19,260 nucleotides of DNA from contig WIDE01000166.1 in NCBI GenBank assembly GCA_015039315.1, positions 3,974 through 23,233 of the forward strand, given 5' to 3'. Numbering within the stretch: position 1 is the stretch's first letter; every line of letters starts with the position of its first letter. The stretch is from Clavulina sp. PMI_390 (Eukaryota > Basidiomycota > Agaricomycetes > Cantharellales > Hydnaceae). Both the position numbers and the translations under genes were made by a program. Below are positions 18,901 to 19,260 of the stretch, piece after piece. The notes under the pieces were generated by a model. The model made no database searches. It saw nothing but the letters and a program-made list of their open reading frames with translations, and had not been told where the DNA came from.

Positions 18901-19260
18901 CATCTCCCTTACACTCATTGTGTAGACATTTCACAAAGATGGTGTCTCTGTCATCAGGGCAGATGCACAGGTGGCCAATACTCAGACATGTATTGGAGCA
19001 TGGAGTAGAGGTGGAGTGTATGGCAGTATCCAGACACAATGTTGTTGCTGCAGGGCTGAAAAATGGCTTTATCTTACTATGGAACTGCCAATCTGGAGAA
19101 CAGTATGGACAACATCTAACTGGACACACAGGAAGTGTTCAATGTGTTGCATTTTCTCCTGATGGGGCAGTCCTTGCTTCAGGCTCTGCTGATAAATCCA
19201 TCAGGCTGTGGGATGTGCAGACCCAAACAACCAAGGGAGAGCCATTCACAGGCCATACTC
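15847..19260 (+). CDS. NACHT-WD40 NLR, right copy, 3' end beyond window
   Basis: Exons 15847-16470, 16530-16782, 16849-17025, 17085-18724 and 18780 to the window end, with introns of 59, 66, 59 and 55 nt. 1058 residues are visible. Order: Ser/Thr/Pro-rich low-complexity start (1-130), a helical NLR N-terminal domain (about 150-350; LLKLGGLIAEVHPVAKVIVG, QDISYTVMSGAVLINGYAEH), then NACHT with Walker A GVAGSGKSS (about 428-436), Walker B IIIDALDESG and LLTTRPESD, a winged-helix/helical linker, and WD40 units from 19119 with the next at 19248. Such STAND proteins bind ligands through the propeller and oligomerise through NACHT, and in fungi act in non-self recognition; that function is inferred. 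Start is uncertain: ATG 15847 has an ideal GCCACCATG context but overlaps the last exon of the preceding gene; the next in-frame ATG is 16174. No disabling mutation is visible. Confidence 0.85.
19119..19260 (+). repeat. Start of WD40 array in the right NLR copy
   Basis: Unit 1 starts at 19119 (TGHTGSVQCVAFSPDG) and is exactly 129 nt; unit 2 begins at 19248 and is cut by the window end. The unit is of the same type as those in the left copy (SGSADKSIRLWDVQTQ). The number of units in this copy cannot be known from the window. Confidence 0.9.

Overview
The window looks like genomic DNA of a basidiomycete fungus, most likely an agaricomycete. Genes are cut by many short introns (mostly 50-70 nt). 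Two NACHT-WD40 STAND/NLR genes of the type expanded in mushroom-forming fungi frame the window. There are also relics of a glyoxal-oxidase-like gene and a TLC-domain membrane protein gene. No prokaryotic signals, tRNA, rRNA or CRISPR array were seen. The organism call is inference from gene content and intron style.

Layout, left to right. 1-577: CpG-containing DNA unrelated to what follows, with a possible LTR (96-292). 578-4757 (+): a NACHT-WD40 gene that has lost its 5' exons at a sharp junction and carries a 1-nt deletion in its WD40 array, so it is probably a pseudogene. 4758-6273: no intact gene; a decayed minus-strand glyoxal-oxidase-like fragment lies at about 5735-6112. 6274-10975 (-): MSH5, the meiotic MutS homologue, rebuilt here by hand as 29 exons and 972 codons, with exons as short as 4 and 8 nt and one GC-AG intron. 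10976-13044: no recognisable intact gene. 13045-14179 (+): a TLC-domain relic that keeps its introns but has nonsense codons. 14601-15330 and 15436-15908 (+): two small multi-exon genes of unknown function found by splice logic. 15847-19260 (+): a second NACHT-WD40 gene, complete at the 5' side and running off the window inside its WD40 array.

How the genes relate. The two NLR copies are direct repeats with nearly constant offset (16,391 to 16,397 nt) and enclose MSH5 and the small genes. The right copy looks potentially functional. The left copy is a 5'-truncated, frameshifted sister whose 43-residue WD40 repeats are otherwise well preserved. MSH5 acts in meiosis with MSH4 and has no obvious functional link to the NLRs. 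The main points of interest are the micro-exon architecture of MSH5, the hypervariable WD40 repeat array, the junction that decapitated the left NLR, and the contrast between CpG-poor NLR DNA and CpG-rich surroundings. All splicing statements are predictions from reading frame and family motifs; no alignment or RNA data were available.
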